From JARLFX01 sp036404255 (lineage in GTDB: Bacteria; Acidobacteriota; Terriglobia; Terriglobales; Acidobacteriaceae): a stretch of DNA of 37,943 bases. Position numbers and translations under genes: made by a program. Positions 8,701 through 17,700 of the stretch are shown in pieces (position 1 is the first letter of the stretch; every line of letters begins with the position of its first letter). The DNA is taken from positions 1 through 37,943 of the forward strand of contig DASWOP010000027.1 in NCBI GenBank assembly GCA_036404255.1, in the 5' to 3' direction. A model generated the notes under the pieces. The model was not told the DNA's origin. It did not search any database and was given only the letters and a program-made list of their open reading frames with translations.

Positions 8701-10032
8701 GTTGGCACCCGTACTGTTATCGGCCGTCAGCACATTGCCCAGACCGTCAGTAGCTATGAACTTCACCGCCTTCTGAGCGAAATTTTGCGGTGTACTCCAT
8801 AGCGGAACTCCGTTATACGCAAAACCAAGCACATTCTCCCAAACCTGGTTGCTACTGTCGTTGTTGGTCACGTAGACGTTGTCATTGATGTCCAGCGCAG
8901 GCGACCAGGGATAGGTCAGGCCGGAACAAGTCCCGCTGCAACCGGTAGTGACTGCCCCTTGTCCCTGCGGAATTACAACAGCGATCGACCAGTCCGATGG
9001 CGCGCTGACCAGAGTTGGCAGATAATAGGCGTTCCCCGTCGCCAGATTGAAGAGACAAGCGGTACCGGTAGTGGTGCCGGACCCAGCGGAAGTGCAACCC
9101 AAATTCCATGTCGCCGTATTGATATTGGGATACTTCACCAGATTCACCATCGCCTGCAATGTGTTGTCAGGAACAGCAGAGCCAGCCAGCGGAGGTGTGG
9201 TAAGGCTGAAGAGTTTGCCGCAGCCACTTCCGTCATTCGATGTGGCCGTATTCGTACCTGTCATGCCGGTGGTATTCACGCAGGACTGCAGGATATTTCC
9301 CATCAGGTTAATCAACGCCGCAGGAACAATGCCGGAAGTGTTCGCCGGCGATGGCAACGTCGCATATGCCTGCCCATTGGTGATGTTCACTAGGTTAGTA
9401 GCATTGGCAAAAGCATGGCCCAGGCCATTTGCAGCCGTAATAGTGCAGCTTCCCACGCCAGCGATGCATGGCGTCAATGAATTATTTGTCGCAGGGGCGC
9501 TGATATTTACCACCGGTGTCGCATTGGAACTATCAATGGTAAGGAAGTTACCCAATGCATAGGCCGAAGCAATCGTAGTCAGTTCATCCACCCAGACAAA
9601 CTGCCCGATGTAAGTTGTGCCGTTGTAGAGATCACTGCACTTGCCCAGCGCCGCCATCAGCAATGAGTTGCTATTGGTGGCACTACCGCCAGTGTTGCCA
9701 GCCGCAATCGTAACGTATGCATACTGACCAAGCGGACATCCTACATCCGGAGTTAGGGTGAAGTTGCCACCACTGTCTGTTGTAGTAGGCTCGGCCAGAG
9801 CCAGCGCAGCACCGCCGTAGCCGCCACTCTGGGTGGCATATACGTTCACGATGCCCCCCTGAATGGGCTGCGGACCGCCATGCACCTTACCCTGTATCGC
9901 CTGCATTTGTACAGCGGCGAAATGGCCGTTGATTCCAGAAGTTAATCCGCCACAACCCGATAAACCTAAACTAGCCGCGCAGAGTGCGAGACACATGATT
10001 TCCTGGAAGCGAAATGTGACAACCTGGCGCAT
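5731..10032 (-). CDS. Secreted lipoprotein: NHL propeller + two choice-of-anchor-D domains + GH79-like glycosidase
   Basis: A 1433-residue fusion. A signal peptide ends in lipobox LSGC (Cys27). A conserved secreted region follows (HGGPQPIQGGIVNVYATQSG, residues ~35-170), then NHL-type propeller blades to ~735 (DPYNNIWYSS, DSAGDIWVTS), then two choice-of-anchor-D beta-sandwiches (~744-950, FTFTNTGNVNLTISS and FDLTNTGTGSISITS). Last is a TIM-barrel glycosidase with ELGNEPDLY (Glu1087, probable acid/base) and RVGEINS (Glu1212, probable nucleophile), plus a C-terminal beta-domain as in GH79 beta-glucuronidases. ATG 10032 is preferred over the in-frame TTG at 10062, since a good promoter overlaps 10062 and GGGGA precedes the ATG. 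The first half is paralogous to the gene at 10847 and the last part to the gene at 13218. Exact substrate is unknown; uronic-acid removal is inferred from the family. Confidence 0.85.
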   Translation of the reverse strand: MRQVVTFRFQEIMCLALCAASLGLSGCGGLTSGINGHFAAVQMQAIQGKVHGGPQPIQGGIVNVYATQSGGYGGAALALAEPTTTDSGGNFTLTPDVGCPLGQYAYVTIAAGNTGGSATNSNSLLMAALGKCSDLYNGTTYIGQFVWVDELTTIASAYALGNFLTIDSSNATPVVNISAPATNNSLTPCIAGVGSCTITAANGLGHAFANATNLVNITNGQAYATLPSPANTSGIVPAALINLMGNILQSCVNTTGMTGTNTATSNDGSGCGKLFSLTTPPLAGSAVPDNTLQAMVNLVKYPNINTATWNLGCTSAGSGTTTGTACLFNLATGNAYYLPTLVSAPSDWSIAVVIPQGQGAVTTGCSGTCSGLTYPWSPALDINDNVYVTNNDSSNQVWENVLGFAYNGVPLWSTPQNFAQKAVKFIATDGLGNVLTADNSTGANQVITIYSGATGTVLGSPILTAVDSPFGIAVDPYNNIWYSSSSIGVQNIQELAYTGTTGGVPQYTAVTFPHPPNASQGINQIALDSGLNIWGVGNATSASSTFFFPNTGTVSAPAYAGTMKSAATAGSTAHGYGIAPDGSGNAWEVNGTNLYEIASVGTGDSATLVAGSGISIGADYPRYGVMDGDNVFWTVDYANGGGGSVSAYDTIHAYARGIVKPCRVNATTRNTCGSGSSQTAGTALYAPRGLALDSAGDIWVTSATNGNLVEIIGSAAPAWPAASQAMFGRPGGDGGAGIVSTAALSPSSATFPSTNPGSSSSPQTFTFTNTGNVNLTISSVSVSLNNFSYTDTCTGTVTPGNSCIVYVTFTPTVGGTITGTLTIASSSISNPTLTSALTGTGISRLTTLSTPSGDLGPSNVGYSAAARYFDLTNTGTGSISITSIAATGDFFIGSGSNQCGTTLAVGDDCYVRVFFIPTATGARTGTLTIKTNSTNNPTYTVALTGTGLSLPTPVSSTIAAVAVTASSTPTSIVPKNFVSFSLNVDVVTRQLGYSPNNMNPIFYQVTKNITDITGIPMLDRFLHDTAGVTVTSSYLAIMAQFYKDTGTSMFVGINMSEDDPSGTAAGAAKTVAALPAAALVGLELGNEPDLYVSGGYRTSPYGYTQYLADETAYATAVLPQTSGIKFAAPVWTGGSSSFVDNLDDFITARQGDLSMVNIHYYSGTGLDTVNPSNYLLTDAALTRGQNYPTHSSIANAVTAAKNAGIQHIRVGEINSITNGGLYGISDTFSSALWTMDIGMGYAKAGFTGVNYFLNPSVIDAYNALDFNYTTSGSTRTYTLRYVAPEYYGMLMLATMLQNDAGIISSPITVVKTNGDTPTIKAWATKDGDGTIRVLLINKDETTGGPVTLTMAGRGNATVTRLSAPAWQSTWYDPKIDAPKTSGFSGVNINGQTFDNSTDGKITGTAVPESIAPVSGIYTVNLPVANAVILTIPQ

Positions 10033-10061
10033 AGCGTTCCCCAAAAGATCCAGTGCCGCCA

Positions 10062-10091
10062 AGTATCAACTTCAAACAATAAATTAGTCAA
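10062..10091 (-). promoter_or_regulatory. Sigma70-like promoter for the fused GH79 gene
   Basis: Read on the minus strand: TTGACT (10091-10086), 18 bases, then GATACT (10067-10062). This would start transcription near 10055, about 23 bases before the ATG at 10032, and it excludes the upstream in-frame TTG as the start codon. Confidence 0.5.
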
Positions 10092-10337
10092 GCGGTTTTA
10101 TAGCATGTATTCTCTGCATTTTCATATTTCACTACTCCCTGCAACACCCTCGAGGTGGCGCGTCGCCATGCTTCCATTTCGAAGAAGACTTCCACTTCTA
10201 TTGAAGTGCGCCAACCAGTGTGAACCACCTTGCCTTTTCGCTCCCAACGCCCAGTAGAAGACTAGATTTAAAACGCGCTGTGGTGCAGGAGAAGAATGTT
10301 AGGGTTGCCAATGCTCACATGGTGAAGCGCGGGGTAC

Positions 10338-10435
10338 TTATGCTCCCGGCACTCTGACCGATTCCCGCCCTATAAGCAATGGATCGATCAATGCTTCATG
10401 CACGGCGCTCCCCTGCCTTCAATCAATGCGAGCAG
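10338..10435 (-). pseudogene. Remnant of the 3' end of a second LacI-family gene
   Basis: On the minus strand this encodes LLALIEGR, then after a frameshift near 10411 SAVHEALIDPLLIGRES followed by a few residues and TAA (10340-10338). The intact LacI protein ends LLTLIEGRESAVHEALIDP-LIQRES-RPLV, so the match covers the whole C-terminus and the stop position. Upstream to about 10570, fragments such as ALRQT and GFDY recall the TLRQP and GFDD motifs of the same family, but I cannot align them with confidence. It is divergent from the propeller lipoprotein gene, the position expected of a local regulator. The rest of 10092-10337 shows no gene or element I recognise. Confidence 0.78.
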
Positions 10436-10733
10436 CCCCTGTCTAACCGCAGTTGAATTGACCTACAACCAGCCACCAATAGCCGTTCCACCCGACCAAG
10501 CCCTTCATCTGTTTGACGTAGTGCGCAGCCGCCGCTCTGGCGCTCTTTAGTCTGCGGGAGTGGCAGCCCTAGCAGCGCGTAATCGAAGCCGCGTTTTGCC
10601 TTGCAAACCGGCATAAGCATTTCGCAGGCAGAAAATTATTGAGCCGCCCACCGGTTTTCCGGGGATTTCCATCACGTACAAACAAAACTCTTGACAAGTA
10701 TGGCTTTCAGGGTTGATTGTGGTCAGCGCAATC

Positions 10734-10751
10734 TATTCAAGCGCTTGAATA
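10734..10751. promoter_or_regulatory. Perfect 18-bp palindrome, probable LacI-family operator
   Basis: TATTCAAGCGCTTGAATA is its own exact reverse complement. An even-length palindrome centred on GC within AAGCGCTT is the shape of LacI/GalR-family operators such as CcpA and related sites. It lies about 100 bases before the propeller lipoprotein start and about 40 bases after a TTGACA hexamer, suitable for blocking transcription. The intact LacI gene at 2552 is the obvious candidate binder; the LacI remnant at 10338 may have been the original partner. Confidence 0.7.
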
Positions 10752-10846
10752 AAGGGAAATGGTTATCCGGGGAAACCCGTCATTTCCTTGTACTCTCATC
10801 AAGCCAAAGCGGCTTTGCCGTCAGAAGTGCTTTAGAAAGGATCGTT

Positions 10847-13033
10847 ATGATTCGCTTCGATCTCCCTTCGGTTCTGTGTGCAAGCATCTCCGTAGGAATT
10901 CTCTCGCTCACTACTGGATGCGGTGTCCAGACTATGGCAGGACCAACAGATACGCCGCTGTCAGCCATCGGCGGCATCGCACACGGTGGTATGCAAACCA
11001 TTCAAGGCGGCACTGTCACCCTTTACGCCACTCAGAGTAACGGCTACGGAGGTGCGGCTCTGCAGTTAGCCCCCACTACGACTACAGATACCCTGGGGAG
11101 TTTTACGCTTGCGCCCAACGTGGCTTGCCCCGCCGGCCAGTACGCCTACATCACCATCGCGGCCGGCGACACCGGCGGCGCCAGTGTGAATAGCAACTCC
11201 CTGCTGATGACGGCTTTGGGGAAATGCAGCGATCTCTACTCTGGCACCACGTACACCGGCCAGCCTGTCTGGGTGGATGAGGTGACTACCGTGGCTGCTG
11301 CTTATGCGCTGGGCAACTTCACCACCGTCTCGGGCTCAGGAGCCTCTGCTGTAGTGAACATCAGCGCTCCAACGAACAACACGGGCACTTATTCGGTCAC
11401 AGTACCTTCAGCCGGCGGCCTTGCTCACGCTTTCATGAACGCGTTAGCGCTGGTCAATCCTTACTCGGGCCAACCCTACGCAACATACAACAATAAGGCC
11501 GGCTACGGCGTCATCCCTGACGCCGAGATATTTCTGCTCGGCAACATTCTGCAGTCCTGTGTGAATTCCACTGGCACCACCGGCACAAATACCGCGATGG
11601 CTAATGACGGCACGCCATGCGGCAAGCTCTTCAGCATGACCACTCCACCGGTAAGCGGCGCGTCAACGCCCACCAATACAATGGCCGCCATGCTCAACCT
11701 GGCGCATTACCCAAACCCGTCGGTGAATACGTGGTCCACTGACTGCACAACTGCCGGCGGCGGCACCAGCACGGCGACAAGCTGCCTGTTCGGCCTCTCA
11801 ACCTCTGAGGGAGCATATGGTGGCCCACTTACCTCAGCCCCGCCGGACTGGGCGCTCGCAGTCGTCTGGCCGCAAGGCTATGGTGTGCAGACCGGTGCCA
11901 ATTGCTCCGGCACCACCTGCGGCGGCATCAACTATGCCTACTACGTCGCGCTGGATTATCAGGACAATGTTTATGTGCTGAACACTGACTCCGGCACTTC
12001 CCCTACCTATACCAACATCAATGGCTTCGGCCCGGATATGACTCCGGTTTTTGCCACGGCCAACGACACGACCTACATTCTGATTAAGGAAATTGCGACG
12101 GACATCGCCGGCCATGTTCTCGGCATCAACGCCGCCACCTCCAGCAGTGGCAATAACTACCTCAGGGTTTACAGCACGGCCAATGGCTCTCTGCTGGTGT
12201 CTACACAAGCGCCCACGAGTTCTCCACTCGACGCAGTGATCGACACCTACAATAATGTTCTCTATCTCTCCAGTAGCACTTCTGGAACATCGCTTCGCCG
12301 CTTCACCTATGGTGGAACCTCCGCGGCGCCAACGTACACCACGGCGACCCTGACGCCGCAGTTAACGGGCGGCGCCATGCAGCTCACCCTGGATGCCAAC
12401 CTGAACATTTACGCGCAGGAAGCTTCTTCGTCTAATACGTTCAAAGTGGATTATGCAGCCAATACCGGGACCTATGCCGCTCCGGCCTATGGCAGTGCCT
12501 TTACAACTACCAGCCTTTCCGGCAACGTTAGCCTGTCCGTTAGTCCCGTTAGCTTCGGCATTGTTGCTGATGCAAATGGCAACGCATACACCGGAGCAAG
12601 CGGCGGTCTCTACAAAGTGACAAAGAACGCTGGACCGCCCGTAAGCATTAGTGGGGGGGCACAAATTTCCCTGCCGATCACTTATGGCACTGCCATGTAC
12701 TTTCGCTATCTCTATCTGGATGGCTCAGGCAATGTGCTCGGCCCAGACAATGCCAACGGCAGTGTCACCAGCGGCGTTGCAGTGTATGACGTCGCGGATG
12801 GCGGACTGGCGCTTGGCACCTACAAAGGCTGCTATGTCTCATATGTCACAGGCATCGCTTGCGGTACGACCGGATCGACCTCGCCGATGTCCTCGCCGCG
12901 CGGCGCTGCCATTGATAGTGCAGGCGACATCTGGGTGGTATCGAGCGCCAGCCATAACCTGACATTACTGATCGGAGCCGCGGCACCCACCTGGCCTGCT
13001 CTTTCCATGGTCAAGTATGGCCGGCCGCAATAA
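10847..13033 (+). CDS. NHL-propeller lipoprotein (stand-alone paralogue of the fused protein's N-terminal half)
   Basis: A 728-residue exported protein. ATG 10847 follows AGAAAGGA by five bases and opens a signal peptide ending SLTTGC (Cys25; the -3 residue is Thr rather than Leu, so the lipobox is imperfect). The conserved region HGGMQTIQGGTVTLYATQSN then NGYGGAALQL and NSNSLLM-ALGKCSDLY is closely related to the fused protein at 5731-10032. Propeller blades follow (LDYQDNVYVLN, DTYNNVLYLSS, DANLNIYAQE, DSAGDIWVVSS). It stops at YGRPQ, exactly where the fused protein continues GRPGG into its anchor-D and glycosidase domains. There is no catalytic motif, so a binding or scaffold role at the cell surface is likely. 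An 18-bp palindrome lies upstream and a strong terminator downstream. Confidence 0.85.
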   Translation: MIRFDLPSVLCASISVGILSLTTGCGVQTMAGPTDTPLSAIGGIAHGGMQTIQGGTVTLYATQSNGYGGAALQLAPTTTTDTLGSFTLAPNVACPAGQYAYITIAAGDTGGASVNSNSLLMTALGKCSDLYSGTTYTGQPVWVDEVTTVAAAYALGNFTTVSGSGASAVVNISAPTNNTGTYSVTVPSAGGLAHAFMNALALVNPYSGQPYATYNNKAGYGVIPDAEIFLLGNILQSCVNSTGTTGTNTAMANDGTPCGKLFSMTTPPVSGASTPTNTMAAMLNLAHYPNPSVNTWSTDCTTAGGGTSTATSCLFGLSTSEGAYGGPLTSAPPDWALAVVWPQGYGVQTGANCSGTTCGGINYAYYVALDYQDNVYVLNTDSGTSPTYTNINGFGPDMTPVFATANDTTYILIKEIATDIAGHVLGINAATSSSGNNYLRVYSTANGSLLVSTQAPTSSPLDAVIDTYNNVLYLSSSTSGTSLRRFTYGGTSAAPTYTTATLTPQLTGGAMQLTLDANLNIYAQEASSSNTFKVDYAANTGTYAAPAYGSAFTTTSLSGNVSLSVSPVSFGIVADANGNAYTGASGGLYKVTKNAGPPVSISGGAQISLPITYGTAMYFRYLYLDGSGNVLGPDNANGSVTSGVAVYDVADGGLALGTYKGCYVSYVTGIACGTTGSTSPMSSPRGAAIDSAGDIWVVSSASHNLTLLIGAAAPTWPALSMVKYGRPQ

Positions 13034-13065
13034 GCACGGCCAGATAGAACGAACAAATTTCACCC

Positions 13066-13115
13066 AGGGGCGGCAAGACGAGATCGAGCCGTACGGATTG
13101 CCGCCCCTCTTTTTC
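13066..13115 (+). terminator. Rho-independent terminator after the propeller lipoprotein gene
   Basis: AGGGGCGGCAA (13066-13076) pairs perfectly with TTGCCGCCCCT (13098-13108) around a 21-base loop, followed by CTTTTTCC. The strong GC stem with a U-run is typical. It lies 33 bases after the propeller stop codon and about 100 bases before the GH79 start, so the two genes are probably separately expressed or linked by partial readthrough. Confidence 0.88.
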
Positions 13116-13217
13116 CTGCGTATGCACATAGGAAGGTCAGAACACGAACGGAATTACCTCTTCATTATCGGCTCGATCATCGCAAGCTCAACCAGAACTG
13201 GATACAAGAAACCTGTT

Positions 13218-14678
13218 ATGAATGATATGAACCGTCGTCACTTTCTATCCGCTACTGCCATTGCCGCCGCCACTACTTTCGCCCACCCTGCATGGGCTCT
13301 CGAAGGGGCTGCCTCGCCCTCGCTCACCATCCACACAGATAAGGCATTGGCACACATTCCTGCAGACTTCACCGGTTTGAGTTACGAGTCGTCGCAACTG
13401 GTGCACTCGAATTTCTTCAGCGGCGACAATACCACGCTGGTGCAGTTCTTCCGCACGCTGGGAGCAGATGGCGTACTTCGTTTGGGCGGTAACATGAGTG
13501 AATTCACATCGTGGTCCCCTGTGGATCTGTCTACAGGTGAAATGGACGCGGATGGCACCGAAGGTCCTGATCCGGGCAAAGGCACTACACGGACGTTTGT
13601 CATCACGCCGCTCGCTATTCGCAACCTGAACGCATTTTTAGAAGCCACCAACTGGAAGCTGATCTATGGGCTGAATCTAGCTCGCGGTAGTGCGGACTCA
13701 GCCGCTGACGAAGCGGCGTACGTTGCTAAAATTTGTGGCCCTCGCCTTCTTGCCTTCCAGTTCGGCAACGAGCCTGACCTCTTCAAGCACAACGGCGATC
13801 CCAAGGACCGCTGGAAGTATGCGGAGTACATCGCCAAATGGCAGGCCTTCCGAAAAAGCGTGTTGGAACGAGTTCCTAAGGCACCCCTCGCCGGGCCGGA
13901 TACGTCGTTCAAACCAGACTGGGTCGGTAACTTCGCTAATGACACTAAGGGCACAGTCAGTCTGCTGACTGCTCATTACTATGCTGAAGGTCCGCCGACC
14001 AATCCGCGCATGACCATTGATTACCTGCTCAACCAGCAGGAAAAGTTCATGCCACACGTGACCAGAGCGGTAGAACTCGCTCGGCAGGCCGGACTCCCCT
14101 ATCGTATGTCTGAAGGCAATACCTGCTACAACGCTGGGAAGAAAGGCGTCAGCGACACTTTTGCCTCTGCGCTCTGGGCAGGCGATTTCCTATCACAGAT
14201 CGCGGCCATTGGCGGCACTGGCGTAAACATGCACGGAGGCGGGAATGGGCTCTACACGCCCATTGCCGGTTCCCCGAAGGAAGGCTTCAGTGCACGACCG
14301 GAGTACTACGGCCTGCTCTTCGTGCGTCCCCTCTTTGGGGCTACGATGCTCGCTTCTGATCTGCAAAACGAGGGCATGAATATGACCGCCTATGCCATGC
14401 AGAAGAAGGGCAAGATCACCATACTCGCGTTCAATAAAGGCAACAAGACAACCGCGCTCACAGTGAGCCTTCCCTCCAGCCGAACGAAGGGTTCAGCGTC
14501 TATTTTGCGTTTGGCAAGCCCGGCGCTAGACGCAACGTCTGGCCTCATGCTGGGCGGGGCCGCCGTCTCAAGCAACGGCACGTGGAAGCCAGATTCCAAC
14601 GAGATGCTCCACCCCTCCGATGGAATATTCCAGGTTTCTCTGCCTGCATTCAGTGCAGCAGCGGTGAGTTTCGCATAA
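13218..14678 (+). CDS. GH79-family glycosidase (beta-glucuronidase-like), Tat-exported
   Basis: A 486-residue enzyme. The N-terminus NRRHFLSATAIAAATTFAHP is a twin-arginine signal ending near AWA, so it is exported folded. The TIM barrel carries FQFGNEPDLF (Glu185, probable acid/base) and RMSEGNTCY (Glu299, probable nucleophile) with the clan GH-A spacing. The C-terminal beta-domain includes ARPEYYGLLF and the FQVSLPAFSAAAVSF end typical of GH79_C. GH79 enzymes release beta-glucuronic acid or its 4-O-methyl form from, for example, arabinogalactan proteins; a GH79 beta-glucuronidase from Acidobacterium capsulatum is known. ATG 13218 was chosen because it places the twin arginines properly; the Shine-Dalgarno is weak. 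A broken copy lies at 5051-5325 and a fused paralogue at 5731-10032. The receptor gene follows after 63 bases. Confidence 0.86.
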   Translation: MNDMNRRHFLSATAIAAATTFAHPAWALEGAASPSLTIHTDKALAHIPADFTGLSYESSQLVHSNFFSGDNTTLVQFFRTLGADGVLRLGGNMSEFTSWSPVDLSTGEMDADGTEGPDPGKGTTRTFVITPLAIRNLNAFLEATNWKLIYGLNLARGSADSAADEAAYVAKICGPRLLAFQFGNEPDLFKHNGDPKDRWKYAEYIAKWQAFRKSVLERVPKAPLAGPDTSFKPDWVGNFANDTKGTVSLLTAHYYAEGPPTNPRMTIDYLLNQQEKFMPHVTRAVELARQAGLPYRMSEGNTCYNAGKKGVSDTFASALWAGDFLSQIAAIGGTGVNMHGGGNGLYTPIAGSPKEGFSARPEYYGLLFVRPLFGATMLASDLQNEGMNMTAYAMQKKGKITILAFNKGNKTTALTVSLPSSRTKGSASILRLASPALDATSGLMLGGAAVSSNGTWKPDSNEMLHPSDGIFQVSLPAFSAAAVSFA

Positions 14679-14741
14679 GAACAACGCAAGCTTGTGTATT
14701 TGTTCAACGGTAATTCCAGATTGTGATTATTGAGGTCCCTC

Positions 14742-17700
14742 ATGCCTTTCCTTTGTTTTCTTCGTGGCCATCGTTCATCGTTTGCATCCTTCGGAGCATG
14801 CCTGCTCACATTTGCCATGGCCCTGGGCTTCACCTCCATCTGTCTGGGCCAGGCCCAGAACACGGGCAACATCGCAGGCAATGTTACGGATACTCAGCAT
14901 TATGTCGTTCCGTCTGCATCCGTCACGCTCACATCCCAGGAGCGCGGTAATGTATATCGCACAACCAGCAATGGACAGGGCGAATTCACTTTCACCAGCA
15001 TTCCTGTCGGCGCCTATACGCTCCAGGTAACAGCACCCGGATTCAGTCCCTTCGCGGCCAATCACATCAACATCGATGCAGACTCCCATTTCCGGGTCGA
15101 TGCTACATTGCAAATCGGATCGGTAGAGGGGCCACAGGTTGTGGTTAACGCTGACGCGGTTTCCGTGGATACTCAGGGAGCAACGATCCAAACCGTCATC
15201 GACAATGACTTAGTCGAAAACCTGCCAATCGATGGCAATAATGTTGTTTCAATGGCGGCGCTTCTGCCTGGCGTGACCGACGTGAGCGCGCCAACGACAT
15301 TCACCGATGAAAATGGCGGCTCCTCTTACAACGCCAACGGTGCGCGCAACAACTCGAACCTCTTCCTGTTCGATGGCCTGCTCTGGAACAACCTGTACCT
15401 GAACACCGGAATTAACTATCCGAACCATGCGGTGCTGCAACAGGTCAGCGTTCAACTGAATAATTTCTCTGCGCAATACGGCCGCAATGCCGGCAGCATC
15501 TACAACGTCGTTTCCAAGTCCGGCACGAACCAGACGCATGGTGAGCTTTTCTTCCACTTTCACGACAGTTCGCTGCTGGATGCGAGGGACTACTTCACCC
15601 ACAAAAATAATCCGCAATACACTTATCAGTTCGGGGGGGCGGTTGGTGGGGCGATCAAACGCGACAAACTTTTTTATGAGCTCGAATATCAGAGCCTGAT
15701 CGGCTACTCTGCAATCACCGCTAACGCCGAAACGTTGAGCATGGCGGAAGAGGGCATGAATCCAGACGGTACTCCCTACAAGTGTACGAATCCGAAACTC
15801 GTGGGTCAGAATTGCGCTAGTTTTGCCGGTGATGCGACAAATTCCAGCCTCATCAACTCCCTCATCGTCAACCCGCTCTTTGAAGCGCCTGCCAATTCTA
15901 GCTTTGGCACTAACCCTTCAACTGCGAACAGCCAAATCAATTCCACATGGATAGCACAGGGAAATACGGGCATCAGTCCATGCATTACGCAACTGACCAA
16001 TCTTGGTACCGGTTATCTAACAAACGCCGAGGTTCCATATATATGTCTTGATCCTACGGTCATGGCGATCATCAAAGCCGGTTACATCCCGTCGCCAGAC
16101 ACCAAGCTCGGTAGCTCTCAATACCTGTATTCGAGTGCTCCGGCGTCCAAACCACAACGTGAATACGGCGGCTTTGCTCGCATCGACTACAACCTGAGCC
16201 AGCGGCAGAATATGGCCTTCCGCTTCTACCGCACTGATAACACCGACCACGCAGCCAACGGCGGCGCCAACGTCAACTATGGCGTCCCGACCTATGGGGT
16301 CGATGATAATGCCGCCTTCATTACTGCAGGATCGGTCACGCATGTCTTCATTTTCAGCCCGAACGTGGTGAACTCGGCGACGCTGGGTTATAAGCGTTAC
16401 GTGTACAGCGTAGTCCCAGTCGACAGGCACACGCTACAGAGCTTCGGTTCTACATTTACGTATCCGGGAATCCAGTCGATGCCGAACCTGGTGATCAACA
16501 CACGATTCAATCTTGGCAATTCGCTTGATGCGAACACCTTTTCAGTCAATGAGAACGTTGAATTCGTTGACAACGTGAATTACACGCGTGGCCGCCATTC
16601 GTTGCAATTCGGCATGGATTGGCTGCGGTCACAGTACCTCAATAACCGCACCAACGTCGGCACTTTTAATTTCTATGGCAATCCCGGCTACACCAATTCG
16701 CAAGGCGCTGACTTTATGATGGGACTGCTCTACTCTGAAAGCGTCGGCAACGGACAGACGATCGCGGCGATCCAGCACGCACTCTACCTTTACGTTCAGG
16801 ACCAATGGCGCCTTACCTCGAAACTGACGCTCAACCTCGGGGTCCGTTATGAACTTCCGTGGGCGTGGTATCAGCCAAATGGACATGCAGCCACATTTGT
16901 GCGCGGATACCAATCGACGGTGTTCAAAGGTGCGCCCGCCGGACTTGCCTTTGTAGGCGATCCGGGAGTTCCGCGTTCACTCATCAACACGGATTACACG
17001 AATGTCTCGCCGCGCATCGGCATTGCTTATGACGTTTTTGGGAATGGGAAGACAGCAATCCGAGCCGGCGGTGGAACTTTTTATGATGCAATTCCGGCGA
17101 CCATTGTTGGTATGACGGAGCCATTTACATACAACGCAAACTATCAATATCCTGCCGGCAGCCTGACTAACCCGCTCTATGGCATGCCGGCGATCCCTGC
17201 GGACTTCACGCCGGAAACCGCAGCGTTCACTACGCCCTATTCCGTTATCTATCCAGATAAAAACTACAAAAATGCATATGCCATTGGCGTCAACTTCGGC
17301 ATACAGCAGCAGGTTTCTAAGGGAAGCATCATGGAGGTGAACTATCTTGGCCGATTTGGCCGTCACTTGATGATGCCTACGGATCAGAACGAGACGATCT
17401 ATGATTGCACCGGGCCTTACTCCCGAGCCTCTTATTCCACCTATTGCGTATCTAGTCCGACCACGAACTATTCTGGAAGAGTTCGATATCCAGGATTTAA
17501 CTACGGCGGTCAGGGGGTTGTGGACCTGCTGCCGGAAGCAACCGGAAACTATAACGCGCTACAGGTTGTCTACCGCCAGCGAGCAACCCGCAATCTGACG
17601 ATTCTGGCAAACTACACGTATTCACGCACGCTGGACGAGCAAAGCAACCTTTCCACCAGCAACAGCAATCCGACCCCTAGCAAGCTAGCGGGGCAATATG

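Noticed and set aside
10033..10062. Upstream TTG start for the fused GH79 gene
   Set aside because: The -10 hexamer of a good promoter overlaps it, and the ATG at 10032 gives a proper signal peptide with GGGGA before it.
14684..14697. ACGCAAGCTTGTGT as a second LacI operator before the receptor gene
   Set aside because: The centre is AGCT, not the GCGC core of the palindrome at 10734, and the arms do not match it.
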